A stretch of DNA of 64,000 bases. It comes from Hygrocybe punicea. Taxonomy: Eukaryota > Basidiomycota > Agaricomycetes > Agaricales > Hygrophoraceae. Position 1 is the stretch's first letter. Every line of letters starts with the position of its first letter. Below are positions 47,107-60,470 of this stretch, one piece after another. The position numbers were made by a program, and so were the translations under genes. The notes under the pieces are model-generated. The model was not told where the DNA came from. It searched no databases and saw only the letters and a list, made by a program, of their open reading frames with translations. The stretch is from NCBI GenBank assembly GCA_963556145.1, contig OY744467.1, positions 2,356,001 to 2,420,000 on the forward strand, read 5' to 3'.

Positions 47107-47969
47107 ATGGCCCACGCAGATCACTCCCGAGATCCATGGTAAATGTTCATTGACCTGAACGCCAACTCCTGGCTGAACCAGGGATTGCTCTATAGTCCAT
47201 GGGTGATCCTCAACGATTTTGGTGGAGCTTTTTCAATGGGCGCTGTAGGTGGAGGTATCTGGTACGGAATAAAGGGTGCGAGAAATTCGCCACGGGTGTG
47301 TAGGCTCTGTCTCCCCTTGAAGCACATGTATTGATGTTTGCGACATTCACGGATATCTTTTCCGTTTCTTTCCTACGTATCCGTTCCACATGTAGGGCGA
47401 TCGGCTCATCGGCGCCATCTCGTCAATAAAAGCTCGAGCGCCGGTGACTGGCGGTAACTTCGGCGTTTGGGGTGGCATGTTCTCCACATTCGATTGTGCC
47501 GTCAAGGGGTGGCGGCAAAAAGAAGATTCGTGGAATGCAATAATATCTGGATTTATGACTGGTGGTTGTTTGGCTGCTAGAAGTGAGTCTGGTAGCCGCT
47601 ACATGTTTTGCTTTACCTGGTGGCAGAATTACGGTTCTGGAACATTATGGTCACCACCAGCTTACGCGATATTCATTCATCTTCTGCCTATTTTTCCAGC
47701 CCACTGATTTGTCATTCTCCGTGTACATCCAGGTGGCCCCAGATCAGCTCTCGGTTCTGCAATCGCCTGCGGTATCCTCCTTGGCGTATTCGAGGGCGTT
47801 GGCGTCCTCCTATCTCGTGTCTTCAGTGAAGGCACAAGACCTCAATTACCTCCCCGTGAGTGACGTCTACATTTTCTGTTTGCTATCAAGTACTCCCCCA
47901 ATACTAACTGTTCTGCTAGTGCCGGAAGCCATGTCAACGCAGCCGCCAGTAACCGCCGGGCTTCATTAG
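47107..47969 (+). CDS. TIM17: Mitochondrial inner-membrane translocase subunit Tim17
   Basis: Core membrane subunit of the TIM23 presequence translocase. The first exon is tiny: [10 protein letters not shown] plus two bases; the next acceptor at about 47195 restores [20 protein letters not shown]. Four hydrophobic segments follow: [51 protein letters not shown] and [20 protein letters not shown]. About 162 residues, which is normal for Tim17. The start at 47107 is chosen because the DHSRDP-CPW junction matches the family; a start at 47143 would read through the intron. With Pam16 it is the second TIM23-motor component in the window. Confidence 0.93.
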
Positions 47970-48231
47970 ATTCCGCATACTTTAACGTCGTTTTTTCTCT
48001 CCTCAAAATTAATTTTTTATTCTTAATCTCCCATGAACAGGTTTACGTCCACAAGTGACGATAAGTATTCGCAACAGAGTGAAGTCCGGACTCAAAACCA
48101 CCCGTCAAAGTCATTGCCAGCGGCACGCATACGATAAATTTACCGTAGATTTAAAATTCTTCCATTATCATCATCATTTAGTCGCAAATATTATAATAAT
48201 AGGAATACACCATCGCGTAAAATTGGCTATA
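47970..48231. other. Intergenic region TIM17/RAD9
   Basis: 262 bases between two plus-strand genes; AT-rich near 48120-48210. No feature is seen. Confidence 0.4.
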
Positions 48232-50023
48232 ATGCAGGCGACTTTGGATGCTTATGCTCTGAAGCGTGAGCTCTCCCTTCCTATTCCGAGTCGATTTGTC
48301 TGTTAGACTCACCACGCGCAGCGTTCACCAAGGCGCTCACCTGCCTATCTAAATATGGCGATGAGCTCTCAATTTACGCGACACCCGAGACCCTCTCGAT
48401 ATCCGCCACGAACTCTTCTATGTCTGCATATTGTCGGTTCAAGTACGGTAAACTATTCTTTTCAAAGTTTAACGTTAGTCGCCGTCAGCGTGAGGGAGAT
48501 GCCTTGGGTGAACAAGTCGAGGAAGGTTCTACTGTAACTGGGCAACTTTTGACAAAGGTTGGTCCACTGCGTATGTGACGTGAATGCTCAATGCATGAAA
48601 TATTCCCAGTCCCTATTGTCCATTCTGAAACACCGTACGGTCGAGAAAACAGTCGACCGATGCGAGTTGTCAATGATGGAGGGACCATTGCCGTCGGAGG
48701 ATGAGCCAGATGAGGCTCGAGACACATTGGAAAGCATACTGATTGTGCGCCTGCATTGCAAACACGGTAAAGCACTCTTTCCATATCTTACACATCTTTG
48801 ATAACCATGACATTGGTTCAGGTATCGTCAAAACTCACCGCTTACTCTTGCTGGCCTTGACATCCTTGATGACCCCTGGAGTCCCCGACGTTCCTCGTGA
48901 ATCTCGTCTAACTATTGGCCCTAGAGCAATCAAAGATATTATTGAGCGTTTTCCCCCTTCGAGAGGCCCAAAGAGCGATCCACAGTTGATCTGGAGCTTT
49001 GGAGAATCAGAGGTAGAAGTGAAAAGCTTAGAATATTCAATTGACACCAAGGGTGAGATGTCGCGGCATTCCACCGCCCCTCTCTGACATTTTTGCAGGT
49101 CACGCACAGTTGTCCACTGCATTGGCAATCAGCGCCGATGAATTTGATGTCTATGATGTTCATTCGCCTCCCATCACAATCGCATTTCATCTGCGAGAGT
49201 TTAACGTATGTTTCATCAGTTCTACTTTCTACTTGCTTGTCTTACCATCTGCAACTACATCCAGGCCACCATTGCATTTGCAGAATCAATGTCCCTCTCT
49301 CTCAATCTTCGTTTCACGGATCCAGCAGCTCCTCTATTTATCGATGTCGATGGTGACAGCTCAGAAACGCTGTTTGTCATCTCCACCAGCTTGGTACACG
49401 AAAAAGATGCGTCACCCAATCAAAACCGTCAAATCACTGCTTTGAAAAGAAACCGTGATGGACCGACTACAGGACTCAAGAAACCCATGAAAGCTGTGCA
49501 ACGAACGGATCCCGCTGCCATTGCCGGAGCGGTGAGTAATGTCAGGCACTCCGAGTCTCGCTCACAATCTCGCGTTCCGGGATCGATGCCGCCGCCGCCT
49601 TCTTTTCCCCCTGTACCCTCGCAAAATTTCTCACAATGTCACCGGGAGCCCTTGTTCCTGCCCGGGTCGTCGCAGCTCTCGGTGGCCAATGAAGAAGCTC
49701 TTCGGGCGTCCGGCCTAGGCATCGAGAACATGGGCGCTGACGAACTGACAGAATTGTTAGAGGGTGAGGGTGAGGAGGTGGGCCTTGGTTCACAAAGGTC
49801 AGAAGTCACAAGCAGATCAAATGGTGACTATGAGATGCCGCCGGAAGACGAAGAGGACTGGTACGGCGCCGGAGACAGTTTCGAACTTGTGGATGAGACG
49901 GAAATGGTTCCAACTCAGGCAGGGAGTGCAGAAACCCAATCAAAGGTCCGCTTCTTGCCTTTCGCTCTTTAGAACGTTTTCTGACACCGTATGCAGACGT
50001 TCCGACCCTTATTCGAAGACTGA
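48232..50023 (+). CDS. RAD9: Rad9, DNA-damage checkpoint clamp subunit
   Basis: Subunit of the 9-1-1 (Rad9-Rad1-Hus1) sliding clamp loaded at damaged DNA. Exons: MQATLDAYALK, then AFTKALTCLSKYGDELSIYA, YCRFKYGKLFFSKF and HRTVEKTVDRCELSM. The second PCNA-like fold has SREALS-type strands DPQLIWSFGESEVEVKSLEY and LSTALAISADEFDVYDV. The C-terminal tail is long, Ser/Pro-rich and acidic (MPPEDEEDWYGAGDSFELVD) and finishes TFRPLFED after a last intron, with the TGA at 50021-50023. A phosphorylated tail that recruits TopBP1-like proteins is known for the family. Confidence 0.9.
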
Positions 50024-50216
50024 GAATGTTTTCGTGCAATGCTGGTGCGCCTTCGGTTTGACCCTTTCCCTTCTAAGGGATGACGTAATACTCTTCCGGC
50101 AGTATCTGTATGTTGTCATAGCTGTTGTATTCCAAGATATCTCCGTACGGCCTTTACATGTCGTTCAGACGTCAGGAAGCAAGAAACCCAAGCGGTAGCG
50201 AGCAAAACAGGCTCAT

Positions 50217-51722
50217 TCAAAACAAAAGGTCGTCTTCATCGACATATTCCAAACCATCAGGCCACGGATCAACACCGCTGAACCCCTCCACCTGTACACG
50301 TTCCCTCAGCCATTCCGCCAGTCGTAATGCACGTGACCTGTTACCTTCTCTGGCCGTACCGAGGCGAAGTTTCGCTATAGGATGTTCCAGATGTATTCGC
50401 ATCTCCACCATGGCTTTGATGACAACTTCATCATCAAAGTCGAAAAGGAGTGTGACGGTGTGCAACTTGGGCCATGGCGGGCATCCCTCGAGAGCAGCAG
50501 TAGCTGAATTGACAGCGTCCCTTGAATCGCCCCCGATGAGTTTCAACACCCGAGGCGTGTACAAGGATGAATGCAACGATGCGAAATGCGTTACTGCCGG
50601 GAAGGCAAGAAAAAATTTATTATATATGGACTCTGTGCAGTCGAAATCACAGAATGTGAGGGACTGCAGGACGGGAAACTTGGGCATCTGGGGTGAGTCC
50701 CACAGCTGATCTAAATCGTGGTGCAGGACGTCTTTTAGGACCAAAGATTCCAGCCCAGGTGCCGAGATGCCCAACAAGACACCGCAGTACACGAGGCCTC
50801 CAATACCACAGATGCGGAGAGACCGGAGGGCAGGCATTTTGATCGAGCCGGCTGCACTTGTTAAGGGTGGCCATGCTCCCATACCGATTATATCACCATA
50901 AATGGATAGATTGGCCAGTACTGGGGACTCGGTGAGAACTTGGCGGAATCGGGAGTAAGACATGGGTAAGTGGGCGGTCTGGTCCAAGTGGAGTGTGGTC
51001 ATAGTTGTGAGTGGGGGACGGAAGAACGACATGGCATGACACGCTAGCCGTACGAATGACAGGGCGGGTGCACCACCAGTGAAAACCTGTGGCAATGGGT
51101 TATCGATGTTATTGGGCATCAATTCAAGGTGCTCGAGGGCGTTTACATTGATCGAGATGTGTTCAAGGTATGGGGCGGCGAGGTCCTGCAAATAGGCGAA
51201 GAGCGCATCCTCATGTCCCTCGCGGTTAGACTCGGTGGAGAACCTCCTCCAGCGTCCTACGTGTGGAAGTAAAACATAGAGTAGGAGGTCCCCGGCGACA
51301 TTGTCGCGGAGATCCAAACGCAAGTTGAGTAGACATGTCTGGGATCGTTCCAAGTAAACGGCAAGCTCTTCGAGCGAGCTTCGTGATGTTATCTGAATGC
51401 TGTTCCAGAGGAGGGGTTCGTTGATCGCCACGTCCCGCCAATAGGAGGTAACGTGGGAGACGGTGATTTCGAACTTGGGCAGGGACACTGACTCAGACAG
51501 ACTCTCTGTGGAATCCGAATCTGTGTCGAGAGAGAAACAAGATGATGATACGAACTTGGAAGTCATGGTTAATTGTTGTCCGCATGCGAAGATAAGGGCG
51601 AGGATCTCATGGGGCAGTGACGATATGGGTGCATCGCGATTGGAGATAGTTCTGCGTCGTCTCGCAAGATTTGACGCAGCTTGAACCTCCACAGCACTCT
51701 TTGAGCTGAGGGTCAAGTACAT
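50217..51722 (-). CDS. F-box protein, Agaricomycete leucine-rich type
   Basis: Single exon of 501 residues. After a basic N-terminus (ASNLARRRRTISNRDAPISS) comes an F-box-like motif LPHEILALIFACG, and the typical VSHVTSYWRDVAINEPLLWN. The rest has irregular leucine-rich repeats (LKDVLHHDLDQLWDSPQMPK, LQSLTFCDFDC). Such proteins bind Skp1 and select targets for ubiquitination. They form very large families in mushrooms, so the substrate cannot be inferred. No introns and no frame breaks. Confidence 0.85.
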   Translation of the reverse strand: MYLTLSSKSAVEVQAASNLARRRRTISNRDAPISSLPHEILALIFACGQQLTMTSKFVSSSCFSLDTDSDSTESLSESVSLPKFEITVSHVTSYWRDVAINEPLLWNSIQITSRSSLEELAVYLERSQTCLLNLRLDLRDNVAGDLLLYVLLPHVGRWRRFSTESNREGHEDALFAYLQDLAAPYLEHISINVNALEHLELMPNNIDNPLPQVFTGGAPALSFVRLACHAMSFFRPPLTTMTTLHLDQTAHLPMSYSRFRQVLTESPVLANLSIYGDIIGMGAWPPLTSAAGSIKMPALRSLRICGIGGLVYCGVLLGISAPGLESLVLKDVLHHDLDQLWDSPQMPKFPVLQSLTFCDFDCTESIYNKFFLAFPAVTHFASLHSSLYTPRVLKLIGGDSRDAVNSATAALEGCPPWPKLHTVTLLFDFDDEVVIKAMVEMRIHLEHPIAKLRLGTAREGNRSRALRLAEWLRERVQVEGFSGVDPWPDGLEYVDEDDLLF

Positions 51723-51983
51723 TGATGTCTATGTGAGACTAATTATGAATACTTGCACAGACGAAAGATGGCTGAAAAAGATGGTCACTGACCAAAACTG
51801 GGAGTCAAGCTTTCAAGGTTTTTCAAGTTGGACGGTTTAAATAAATAATGAGAAATTTCAATCTGGCAGTATATTAGCTGCTTTGTGAGGCTAGACATGT
51901 GGAGCGGACGATCCTAATGTAAATACGGGGGTATATGATGCCTAATATTGCCTATACCGATAAGTCGATTCACGGGGGAACCC

Positions 51984-52031
51984 GAGCGGAGTGCGAAAAA
52001 CATTGAGGGTTCGTTTTTTCGCAGTCCGCTC
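51984..52031. repeat. Imperfect inverted repeat (hairpin)
   Basis: GAGCGGAGTGCGAAAAAC at 51984-52001 pairs with 52013-52031 with about two mismatches, leaving an 11-nt loop. Outside the arms I see no target duplication. Confidence 0.7.
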
Positions 52032-52078
52032 TTGGAATCACCCGTCCATGCTATTGGGTTCGAGGGCCTTATATCGAA

Positions 52079-52115
52079 ACGGTATGCTGTCTGGGCACGG
52101 TATGCTGTCTGGGCA
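52079..52115. repeat. 18-bp tandem duplication
   Basis: Two adjacent copies of CGGTATGCTGTCTGGGCA. Confidence 0.8.
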
Positions 52116-52380
52116 CCTACCAGTACCTGGTCAACCAGATCTAGGCTTTCCTGTGTCTGTTGAACTTGTAGATCGGATCTGGAACAAGCCTTGGTGTTTC
52201 AAAAGTTGCTCTCTGTTCGACTTGAAGCTAAGTGGAAAGATATCAAGTATTTATCAGTACACTGGTCTACAATTGCGTCATAATTGAGGGGTTTTATAAC
52301 GCTTGAACTGAACTAATATTACAACATCGGAACATCGTACAGCATGATGACACCCGCTACGTATTAGCCAAGGCCACGGT

Positions 52381-53726
52381 TCAACCCAAGTGCAGTTTCA
52401 CGACTTCAGCCAAGTCGTCCAAAGAACTAAATTTAACGCCGAGCGCAACAAGTCGCGGGTCCGGTATGACCGAATCCCTGAACATGCCGATTTCGGATTG
52501 ATATTCAAACTGAAAGGATTAAGATGCACATGAACGCTTATCGTGACTGATGAAAACGGAACACACCATTTCATCGAGCTCTTCCATGCCAGTCGTCGGT
52601 GGAGAAGTGAACTTGACAGGTTTGCCCAGGCCTAGGTCACCACATGATGCTCTCGTAAGAACAACGGCCTCAAAGAATGAAGGAGAGGCCAGACCTTTTT
52701 CAACGATCTTCCCCAAGTCGGGATATGTGATTTGCGCAGTCACAGCGTGGAAAGTCTGACCCTGGATTTCTTTTTGCTGGTAGTTTTTGAATAACGCGAG
52801 TACAGATGCGCCCAAGTCCCGTTCCACCCATGTGACAGCCTGAAGAGCCGTTGGGCTGTAGCGCGGGGCAACGAGTTCTAATTCGCCTTGAGGGTTTTTC
52901 ACAATACCTCCAAACCTGGAATCAAGTAAGATACGTGCTAGAATCGATACTATGTAGACTTACTTCCAGAGATTTTCGGCAAACCAACCTGGGAAGTAGT
53001 GAGACCCACGGCAATATCATAGAACATATCCAAGAAACATACCAAGATGAACGATAGCATGAGGCAAGCCAGATTCATTCAAGTACTCTTCAATGGCGGC
53101 TTTGTCTATATTTGCACGTGAGATTTGCAATATAGTTCATGAAGAAGGCGATACTTGCAATTGAAGTGGAGAATTTTCGCATATTTCCCGTTAGAAACCT
53201 TGGCGGCATTGGGGAGTGAGCTGATAATTATTCAGTAGATAAAAAGTAGAGACATAGGTAAAAACTGTTACCTGAAAAGGAAGAACTTCACACCAACATC
53301 CTTGCTGGCATCCACAAGGTTCTTACCCTGCTCGATTTCGCCTGCCGGGTTTGCGGGAAAGATGGAAGGGTCCCAGAAATTGGTCACCTGAAATAATGGA
53401 AAATGTGAGAACAAAGAATTTCAGGTATGTAACCGAGTGAACTGACCCCAAATACGGCTTCACTACCAGCGATAGCTTTCTTTAGGGACTCAACGTGCCA
53501 AAGATCAGCTTGTACAACTTCCGCACCGCGGGCCTTGAGCTTTTGTGCAGCTTCGGACGATGGGTCACGGGTGACAGCGCGGGGAGTGAATGTCCCATCG
53601 GCAAGGAGAGCGTTCACAACAGAGGAACCTAATCACAGAACATTGTAGTGTACATTATGGGTACCTTGAGAGAGAAAATGCACCTTGACTACCAGTAGCG
53701 CCAAAAACAGTGACGATGCGAGCCAT
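52381..53726 (-). CDS. NmrA-like NAD(P)-binding protein, copy 1
   Basis: Rossmann-fold atypical short-chain dehydrogenase of the NmrA/HSCARG group. It starts MARIVTVFGATG (glycine motif GATGxxG completed across an intron by SQGSSVVNALLADG). Then TFTPRAVTRDPSSEAAQKL, ARGAEVVQADLWHVESLKKA, TNFWDPSIFPANPAGEIEQG, AAIEEYLNESGLPHAI, and after the FAENLWK junction KNPQGELELVAPRYSP. C-terminal FEAVVLTRASCGDLGLGKP and VKFSSLDDLAEVVKLHLG. One intron (around 53105-53168) requires a GC donor (TT|GCAAGT) to stay in frame. NmrA proteins usually sense NADP(H) rather than reduce substrates. A close paralog lies at 60471-61798 in the opposite direction. Confidence 0.88.
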
Positions 53727-54328
53727 GCTTGAAGTGAATATTTGTGAGGTCCATGGAATCTAGTCCAGTATTTATATTTTGGGGGAGCGGCTCCATTATA
53801 ATCCGTGATTGGTAAGATATGATATCATTTCCCTCTCATCGGTTACCATGCGTGGGACGCAGTGGGAGGAAATGGCAAGAATAGGTATGGCCGTTAAACC
53901 TCGAGGCCTGTCTTGAGAGTCCTCAGCCCGAACTCTTCGGGTAAGGATGATAAAGCATCCACCAATCACTCTCGATGGGTCTCGCGTTGGCTCTTATTAA
54001 GTAGAGGCCAGTAGGGTTTTCCGGGTAACGTTTCTAGATCCAGTGTAATAAGTAAGTAATAAACGTTAATAAACCGTAACATACCGCCAGCACAGACCAG
54101 CCAATATTTTCTGCCTTCCGACAACTAATCAGCTGGTCGGCGCCACCACTTGATCGAAGCTTCAAGTTGATCGAACAGAAACGAAGTTCATGCCTGATCA
54201 TGACTGTGCCTGATGACTAGTACTCGATGACTATGCTCACTTGGTCAGAATCGTCGTAATGCATATTATGGCAGAAGACAATAGTTGCTAATTTACATTG
54301 TAACATTTTGGTTCCTATCTGCTTCCAC
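53727..54328. other. Intergenic region NmrA copy 1/BiP
   Basis: 602 bases between the NmrA promoter side and the BiP 3' end (both minus strand). No gene, repeat or RNA is recognised. Confidence 0.5.
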
Positions 54329-56892
<2,564 letters not shown>

Positions 56893-57447
56893 TATTGCAG
56901 TGGTAGTAAAATGTGCAGAACATCGTGCAGTCGGGACACTCTTATAGTTGATTGGCCCAAAGTGACGTGTCAAGCAGACGTGGCGCTCGAGTTGGAAAGT
57001 ATAGCCTCTAAATCATCTTCAAGATGACTCTATCCATATAATATTCAACGGGTCCAGATCAAGGGGAACTCTTTCATATGCAGAACCAGGGTCATATGCA
57101 GAACCAGGGTACTGGCAATGAGAATAAGAATGAAGTATGATCAGGAAGCATCTTGGACCGTAACGTGTCACGGGCTCCCTACTACTCTTCAGATTTTCAG
57201 TCCTCGGGACGTCTGTAGGAGAACTGCTTTTGATATATCTTTCCGGGTCTCTGTCTCGGAAGATGAGTACTGATGTTCCAAATTTTGCGGATATCTCAGA
57301 CTTTCAAGGGCCAGTGGCCTTGAGTCACGGTGGGTTCAGCCCGCACACAGAATTATACGGCGACGCGGTCATGAATGTCTAAATACACCTTACCTCTTAT
57401 AGAAATTTATTCCCAGAGGTTGTCAACTTGTATCATGATGTTTCGCC
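56893..57447. promoter_or_regulatory. Divergent intergenic region BiP/alpha-galactosidase
   Basis: 555 bases upstream of both genes. It contains a 19-bp tandem duplication (TCATATGCAGAACCAGGGT, two copies at about 57073-57110). I could not pick out a convincing UPR element. Confidence 0.5.
57073..57110. repeat. 19-bp tandem duplication
   Basis: Two adjacent copies of TCATATGCAGAACCAGGGT in the BiP/alpha-galactosidase promoter region. Confidence 0.8.
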
Positions 57448-59714
57448 ATGGTTTCTGGTAAGTCTTGCCGCTCTTACGGTTACTTGAACAACGTTTCGAC
57501 CTTGCCTCACTCTGCCATGTCAGCCACCTTGTTCCTGCTGTCACTTGCATATTTGTCTTTTGCTCAGGGAAGGGCTCACGACGGGCGCGCAGGTAATGTA
57601 TACCTATTCGTTACAACCGAGTGCTGACTGTCCTTGGAAATGCTATTCAGACCCCACTGCTTGTAATTGCCCGACAGAGTAGGCTGTTTTTGATATTTTT
57701 GGGATCTATGTACTCAAAACTCCTAAAGCTGGGCACTCAATCCACGCAACTTACAAACTCGTCCAAACTTTGTCTTCACGGCCACCCCCGCAGAAGCCAC
57801 CCCTACACTAACAGGCATCGCTGCTGCGGCGCCGACGGTAAGCCCGTCGAATCTAACGGGTCAGACCCCAGCATTAGGGTATGGGTCATCGTCCAAGGGT
57901 TATTACAAACTAACCCGCCTTCCCCTAATAAGCTGGAATTCCTGGAATGCCTATCGTTGCGGTGAGTGTCTGCACAAGTACAACTTATTTTCTCATACAT
58001 TCCTGCTTCTGTCCAGATATATCCGAGGCAAAAATTCTTGCGGCAGCCAATCAGTTCATGGCTCTCGGTCTGAAAGCGGCCGGATACCAATACATCAACG
58101 TCGATGTACCTGATTCTGATTCCGCTTCCCTTACTTCTTTACCTTATTCATCCAATAGGATTGCTGGGCTCTGCGGAATCGATGTACAATTACAAATCAA
58201 ATCAAACCTGATCCAGCAAAGTTTCCCAACGGAATAAGCTATGTGGCGAATGAAGTACATGCGCTGGGCCTCAAGTTCGGAATTTACAGGTAAAGGCGCA
58301 GCTGAATTTCTCTCACATGGCGAGCGTTGATCCCATGCCTTTACTTCTCGAAATCAACCCGCTCTTGATCAGTGATGCCGGTTCTGAAACATGTGCTGGA
58401 TACCCTGGTTCCTTGGGATACGAATATATCGATGCAGCCACATTCAGCTCTTGGGGTGTCGATTGTCCGTCAACTTCCAGTAGCAGTTGACTTTCAATTT
58501 TCTTACAACGACCATCTCTCCTTGGTTTTTTCTAGATTTGAAGTATGGCGAGTACATTATGAATACTACAGTACTGCACCAAGACTGATTATTCTGTGCA
58601 GACAATTGCAATATCCCTAGCAACTGGACAGACAGCAGTGTAGATGTTGTCGTCTCCGTGTGATGTTCAGAGCTCAACTAGCTGTTCACAGACACCTCAA
58701 AACGATGACTGGTAGTATGTATCAACTAAACCACCATGGTTCTCACATTCTTAGTCCTCAATAGCAACTCAAACTCAGCCATCCGATATCGGCAGATGAC
58801 GTGCGTACGATGATTTAATTTGAGTGCCTCTCACAAATACTTTCATCATGATTGAGTGCCGCCCTCGTTGCCCAACAAAATCCTATTCATTTTAGCCTGT
58901 GTATTTGGGGGAAAGCTGAAGTCTGGACTTGGGGGAAACGAGTTGTATGTAGATCCTGCCCCCGCAATCGCATTTTTCTGACAAATTTCCAGGGCCATTC
59001 CTGGCGAATCGCAGGTGATTCCAGGTAAAGCGACTTTTCTTCAGTATTATCCCATTTTACGACCCCAATCGTCGTTCAAGTGCCACCTGGGACTACCTTA
59101 CGTCTATTTTATCCACCGCTGTCCAACACAAGGACTATACCGGCTTTTTTGGCCGTAATGACATGGATATGATGGAGATTGGGAACGGAGCCCTTACTAT
59201 TTATGAGCAGCGCACGCACTTCGCTGCCTGGATAATGATGAGGAGTCCGATTTTACTTGGAACGGACGTGGGTTGTCTCCAAAAACGTCAAGTTTGTATA
59301 TTGGTCTGACGTTTTCTCACTCGATAGTTGAGTCTTCTGAATAGCACACAACTGACTGTCATCACGAACCGCGAACTTCTCGCTTACCATCAGGATATTC
59401 TGCATGGTGGGTCGGCGTCTCCCTTCCAGCCGTCTACCGATACTGGCATCGAAGATCCCCCTCAGTACTACGTCGGGTGTTCTACTGTTGGCACTCATGT
59501 TTTCATGATCAACACATCTCCCACGGACCAAGATATGGCTTTTGATTTTTGCTCGGTACCCGGACTTGATTGCGCCGGGACATACCTCGTTCATGATATG
59601 TGGACAGGCAACGATGTGGGGATTTACGGTCATTCAGGTCTTAGTGGGAGCTTTTCTATCAAAGTGGTTTCGCACGATACGGTAGCATATCGGATTACAA
59701 CTGTAGAGAATTAG
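57448..59714 (+). CDS. Secreted GH27 alpha-galactosidase
   Basis: Hydrolyses terminal alpha-1,6-galactose from galactomannans and raffinose sugars outside the cell. The signal peptide [18 protein letters not shown] is formed by splicing 57448-57457 to 57526 onward. A Thr/Pro/Ala-rich linker ([19 protein letters not shown]) follows, then the catalytic domain: [67 protein letters not shown] (KYDNC nucleophile), [28 protein letters not shown] (acid/base Asp) and [15 protein letters not shown]. It ends AYRITTVEN. The KYDNC junction needs a GC-AG intron (TATG|GCGAGT near 58553). More than ten introns are needed, and all can be joined in frame. Confidence 0.87.
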
Positions 59715-60169
59715 AAGCTCTGAAGACTTTATTTTGCTGGTGACATGTCCGCCATTCGTTCGCGATGTCCAGTAAGGTTCAGGTTGGTGACGGGGTAACG
59801 TGGAAACAGCAGCCAAACTCCCAGACCATGTTAGTCGATATCACAACTTTACCTTGATCAACCAGACAGGCCTAGGTAGCTTGAAGGATGAGAAGAAGCC
59901 TTCCAGTCTATGAGAAGAAGCCTTCCAGTCTGGAATTCCGCTAGCTCCCTCATTCAAAAGCACGGCATTAGGTTAACATGAGCGCCACATTACACCATAT
60001 AATGGAGACCTCTTCATACGCGACCCTCCCTACCCTTCCATCCACCGTCGCGACACCCAGGTCACAGGAACGCCAAACTCTGCCTTGCCAATGGTGGAGG
60101 ATCATGGGGCACGCAGACACGGATGTATGACTGTCTATGGGTGGAGAATTGGACGACTTGTTGTGCAAG
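59715..60169. other. Intergenic region with 22-bp tandem duplication
   Basis: 455 bases between alpha-galactosidase and tRNA-Gly. Two copies of ATGAGAAGAAGCCTTCCAGT with flanking bases lie at about 59888-59934. No gene is seen. Confidence 0.5.
59888..59934. repeat. About 22-bp tandem duplication
   Basis: Two near-adjacent copies of ATGAGAAGAAGCCTTCCAGT followed by CT, differing only at the joint. Confidence 0.78.
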
Positions 60170-60250
60170 GCATTAATGGGGTAGTGGTAACCTGGGTCGT
60201 TGCCATGAGCATAAGCTCGACCCGCCGGGGGTTCGATTCCCTCTTAATGC
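60170..60250 (+). tRNA. tRNA-Gly (GCC) with 11-nt intron
   Basis: The acceptor GCATTAA pairs with TTAATGC. A-box-like TGGGGTAGTGG, anticodon stem GGTCG/CGACC, and T-arm GGGGGTTCGATTCCCTC. The loop begins TTGCCA, giving anticodon GCC. The extra 11 nt fit an intron after position 37. A run of nine T begins at 60257, a Pol III terminator. Confidence 0.9.
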
Positions 60251-60256
60251 AGAGTG

Positions 60257-60265
60257 TTTTTTTTT
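60257..60265 (+). terminator. Pol III terminator of tRNA-Gly
   Basis: T9 run just after the tRNA 3' end. Confidence 0.8.
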
Positions 60266-60470
60266 TGCATACTTTTTTTTAGTGGAAGATCCCAATCAAC
60301 TTACGTATGCTCCTTTCCATCAGCTCACTTCTGATAAGATTGTGTCAGCTAGTAGCTTCGTTTGTCATCACATTGACGCACACCTTACTCATCAATATCC
60401 TCTCATATATATATAATGGTCTGTTCCACTATGACTGCATAACTCACAAAAACCTGAACTTTATTCAAGG

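Larger units (their letters stand above)
51723..52380. other. Intergenic region with hairpin and short tandem duplication
   Basis: 658 bases between the F-box gene start and the NmrA gene end. It contains an 18-bp imperfect inverted repeat (51984-52031) and an 18-bp tandem duplication (about 52079-52115). No gene is seen. Confidence 0.5.

Noticed and set aside
57591..57840. Alpha-galactosidase N-terminal region looked broken by stops
   Set aside because: An in-phase intron (GTAGGCT...CCGCAG) joins CPTE to ATPTLTG, so the gene can be read through.
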